This document shows positions 35,976 through 36,765 of a stretch of DNA of 36,765 nt, one piece after another (within the stretch, counting starts at the first letter, position 1; every line of letters starts with the position of its first letter). The translations under genes and the position numbers were made by a program. This DNA is from an uncultured Thiodictyon sp. (GTDB taxonomy: Bacteria > Pseudomonadota > Gammaproteobacteria > Chromatiales > Chromatiaceae): positions 1-36,765 of the forward strand of contig NZ_CAJAXH010000136.1 in assembly GCF_903946935.1 (NCBI RefSeq), read 5' to 3'. Below the pieces are notes generated by a model. The model saw only the letters and a program-made list of their open reading frames with translations. It had not been told where the DNA came from and made no database searches.

Positions 35976-36323
35976 CTACTCTAAGTAGGGGGGTGAGCCG
36001 GACACCGGCGCACCGTTAGACAGAATGAACATCAGCACATTGCCGGGCTCCGATAGGGAATGGCGGCAGCCGCCTTGATCATAAATCCGGCCAAGACCTA
36101 GTCGTGACGCCAAGTTATTGCCCGCAGTTGGAGGGGGAAGGAGTTTCCCATCGTCCTGCATCGTTTGAATCGACTCATCGACGATTTGGCACAATTGATC
36201 ATATACTTGAACCTCGTCGTCGCCATGACAGCAAGGACCGATGATTCCAGGGCATTCGCCGATGAAACATTGATCTTCGTTAGACCATTCGACAAGTTTT
36301 AGGTATTCTGCGCTTTCTTTCAT
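35976..36323 (-). CDS. hicB: HicB-like antitoxin with replaced C-terminus
   Basis: The N-terminal ~75 residues are a HicB partial RNase H-like antitoxin domain: YLKLVEWSNEDQCFIGECPG, CCHGDDEVQVYDQLCQIVDE, LLPPPTAG. After NNLASRLGLG the sequence no longer looks like HicB (no ribbon-helix-helix) but runs into DNA related to the repeat at 30304-30425 and stops at 35976, 115 residues in all. I infer truncation by repeat sequence. The ATG overlaps the hicA stop by 4 bp (ATGA), and GAGGAG lies upstream. With hicA frameshifted, the pair is probably inactive. Confidence 0.8.
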   Translation of the reverse strand: MKESAEYLKLVEWSNEDQCFIGECPGIIGPCCHGDDEVQVYDQLCQIVDESIQTMQDDGKLLPPPTAGNNLASRLGLGRIYDQGGCRHSLSEPGNVLMFILSNGAPVSGSPPYLE

Positions 36324-36515
36324 TTTCTTGACTCCTCAATCTTTTGCCTTACTTCTCGCTCCTGATAAAATTTTGCATCATCTCCTATCTGACCGGAAAT
36401 CGTTATTCTTATGCCTTATCTTGTGTTCAAGATTCCGATGGCTACCTTTTCCGCCCCTGTTGCTGAATCCAGCCCGTTCAAGGTCATAAATGAGTTCTCT
36501 GATTTTCCTTGGCAT
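36320..36515 (-). pseudogene. hicA: Frameshifted HicA mRNA interferase
   Basis: Reading from the ATG at 36515 gives MPRKIRELIYDLERAGFSNR and then GGKGSHRNLEHKI, the HicA dsRNA-binding fold with the active-site His in GKGSHRN. Near 36416 one extra base shifts the frame; the other frame continues GIRITISGQIGDDAKFYQER and EVRQKIEESRK to a stop that overlaps the hicB start. The total of 196 nt is one more than 65 codons. Without that base a normal HicA of 64 residues would be made. Confidence 0.85.
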
Positions 36516-36624
36516 GATCTATGGGCTAGAACCCGCAATGGCATTAGCGTGTTGGCCTAACGTGAAACCTAAATATGCGCGCGCTCGCTTCTAAGGCGTA
36601 GGTTAGGCAATTTCTTGGGTTTCA

Positions 36625-36765
36625 TAATTGAGCCGGAGAGTAAGCCGGGTTCTCATCGCAGGTTAGACAGACGTTGGTGTTCTCTGTTGCCGCCTGGTTT
36701 CCCGGCGGTGCCACAATATCTCTGCCATACAGCGATTCGTTCCCGGCTCCTCGCAGAACCGGACT
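36625..36765 (-). other. Possible 3' part of a group II intron-like retroelement
   Basis: Read on the minus strand the window edge begins GTCCGGTTCTGCGAGGAGCC, which resembles the 3' strand of domain V plus following bases in bacterial group II introns, followed by a small hairpin (CCGCC/GGCGG, 36689-36707). A short open frame (GNESLYGRDIVAPPGNQAAT) also crosses it. The match is from memory of general pattern; the piece is cut by the window end. Confidence 0.25.

Noticed and set aside
36630-36660. RNase P RNA on the minus strand
   Set aside because: TAAGCCGGGTTCT matches the antisense of the RNase P RNA 3' end, but none of the other conserved RNase P segments follow.

Overview
The window looks like chromosome of a GC-rich gammaproteobacterium. 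Gene content (oxygen-dependent HemF, a hexameric-type citrate synthase, SufBCD with SufT, dodecin, a diheme cytochrome c, the corrin-ring methylase CobJ) and many short palindromic dispersed repeats suggest a purple sulfur bacterium of the Chromatiaceae. That placement is inference from style and content; there is no rRNA, tRNA or photosynthesis gene here to prove it.

Layout. 1-1.6 kb: cobJ and a diheme cytochrome c. 1.7-5.9 kb: an unusual pair of P-loop proteins, one degenerate and soluble, one a membrane-anchored STAND-type ATPase, bracketed by two copies of a ~130-bp inverted-repeat element. 6-13.9 kb: housekeeping genes (purC, ridA, a lytic transglycosylase, a ChaA-like antiporter, a 44-aa membrane peptide, gltA, hemF). 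13.9-15.5 kb: a B12-binding radical SAM protein in less GC-rich DNA. 15.5-17.4 kb: about 1.9 kb without a credible gene but full of repeats, including a degenerate ~42-nt tandem array and a nested pair of inverted-repeat elements. 17.4-24.3 kb: a minus-strand type I restriction-modification locus in the order hsdR, PLD-like nuclease, vapBC-type toxin-antitoxin, hsdM, hsdS, mostly joined by 4-bp ATGA overlaps. 24.4-25.8 kb: dodecin, an SCP2-like protein and a Cys-rich lipoprotein. 26-30.2 kb: sufB, sufC, sufD and sufT for Fe-S cluster assembly, with a repeat element between sufB and sufC. 30.5-31.1 kb: a conserved-looking hypothetical gene.

The strongest candidate for an undescribed system is the compact seven-gene plus-strand operon at 31.6-35.8 kb. 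It encodes an uncharacterised 153-aa protein, a protein whose C-terminal half looks like a divergent roadblock domain, a canonical roadblock/LC7 protein, a stand-alone CZB (zinc-binding) protein, a degenerate receiver with a conserved-looking C-terminal domain, a small Ras-like GTPase of the MglA/COG2229 type, and a second CZB paralogue. The last gene arose by a 438-bp ungapped duplication that also carried a piece of the roadblock gene. A good sigma70-like promoter lies in an AT-rich patch just upstream, and related repeat elements in opposite orientation flank the operon. I infer a GTPase switch (GTPase plus roadblock regulators) coupled to zinc or redox sensing by CZB domains.

The right end holds a decayed hicAB toxin-antitoxin locus (hicA frameshifted, hicB lacking its usual C-terminus) and a piece of sequence that might belong to a retroelement running off the window.
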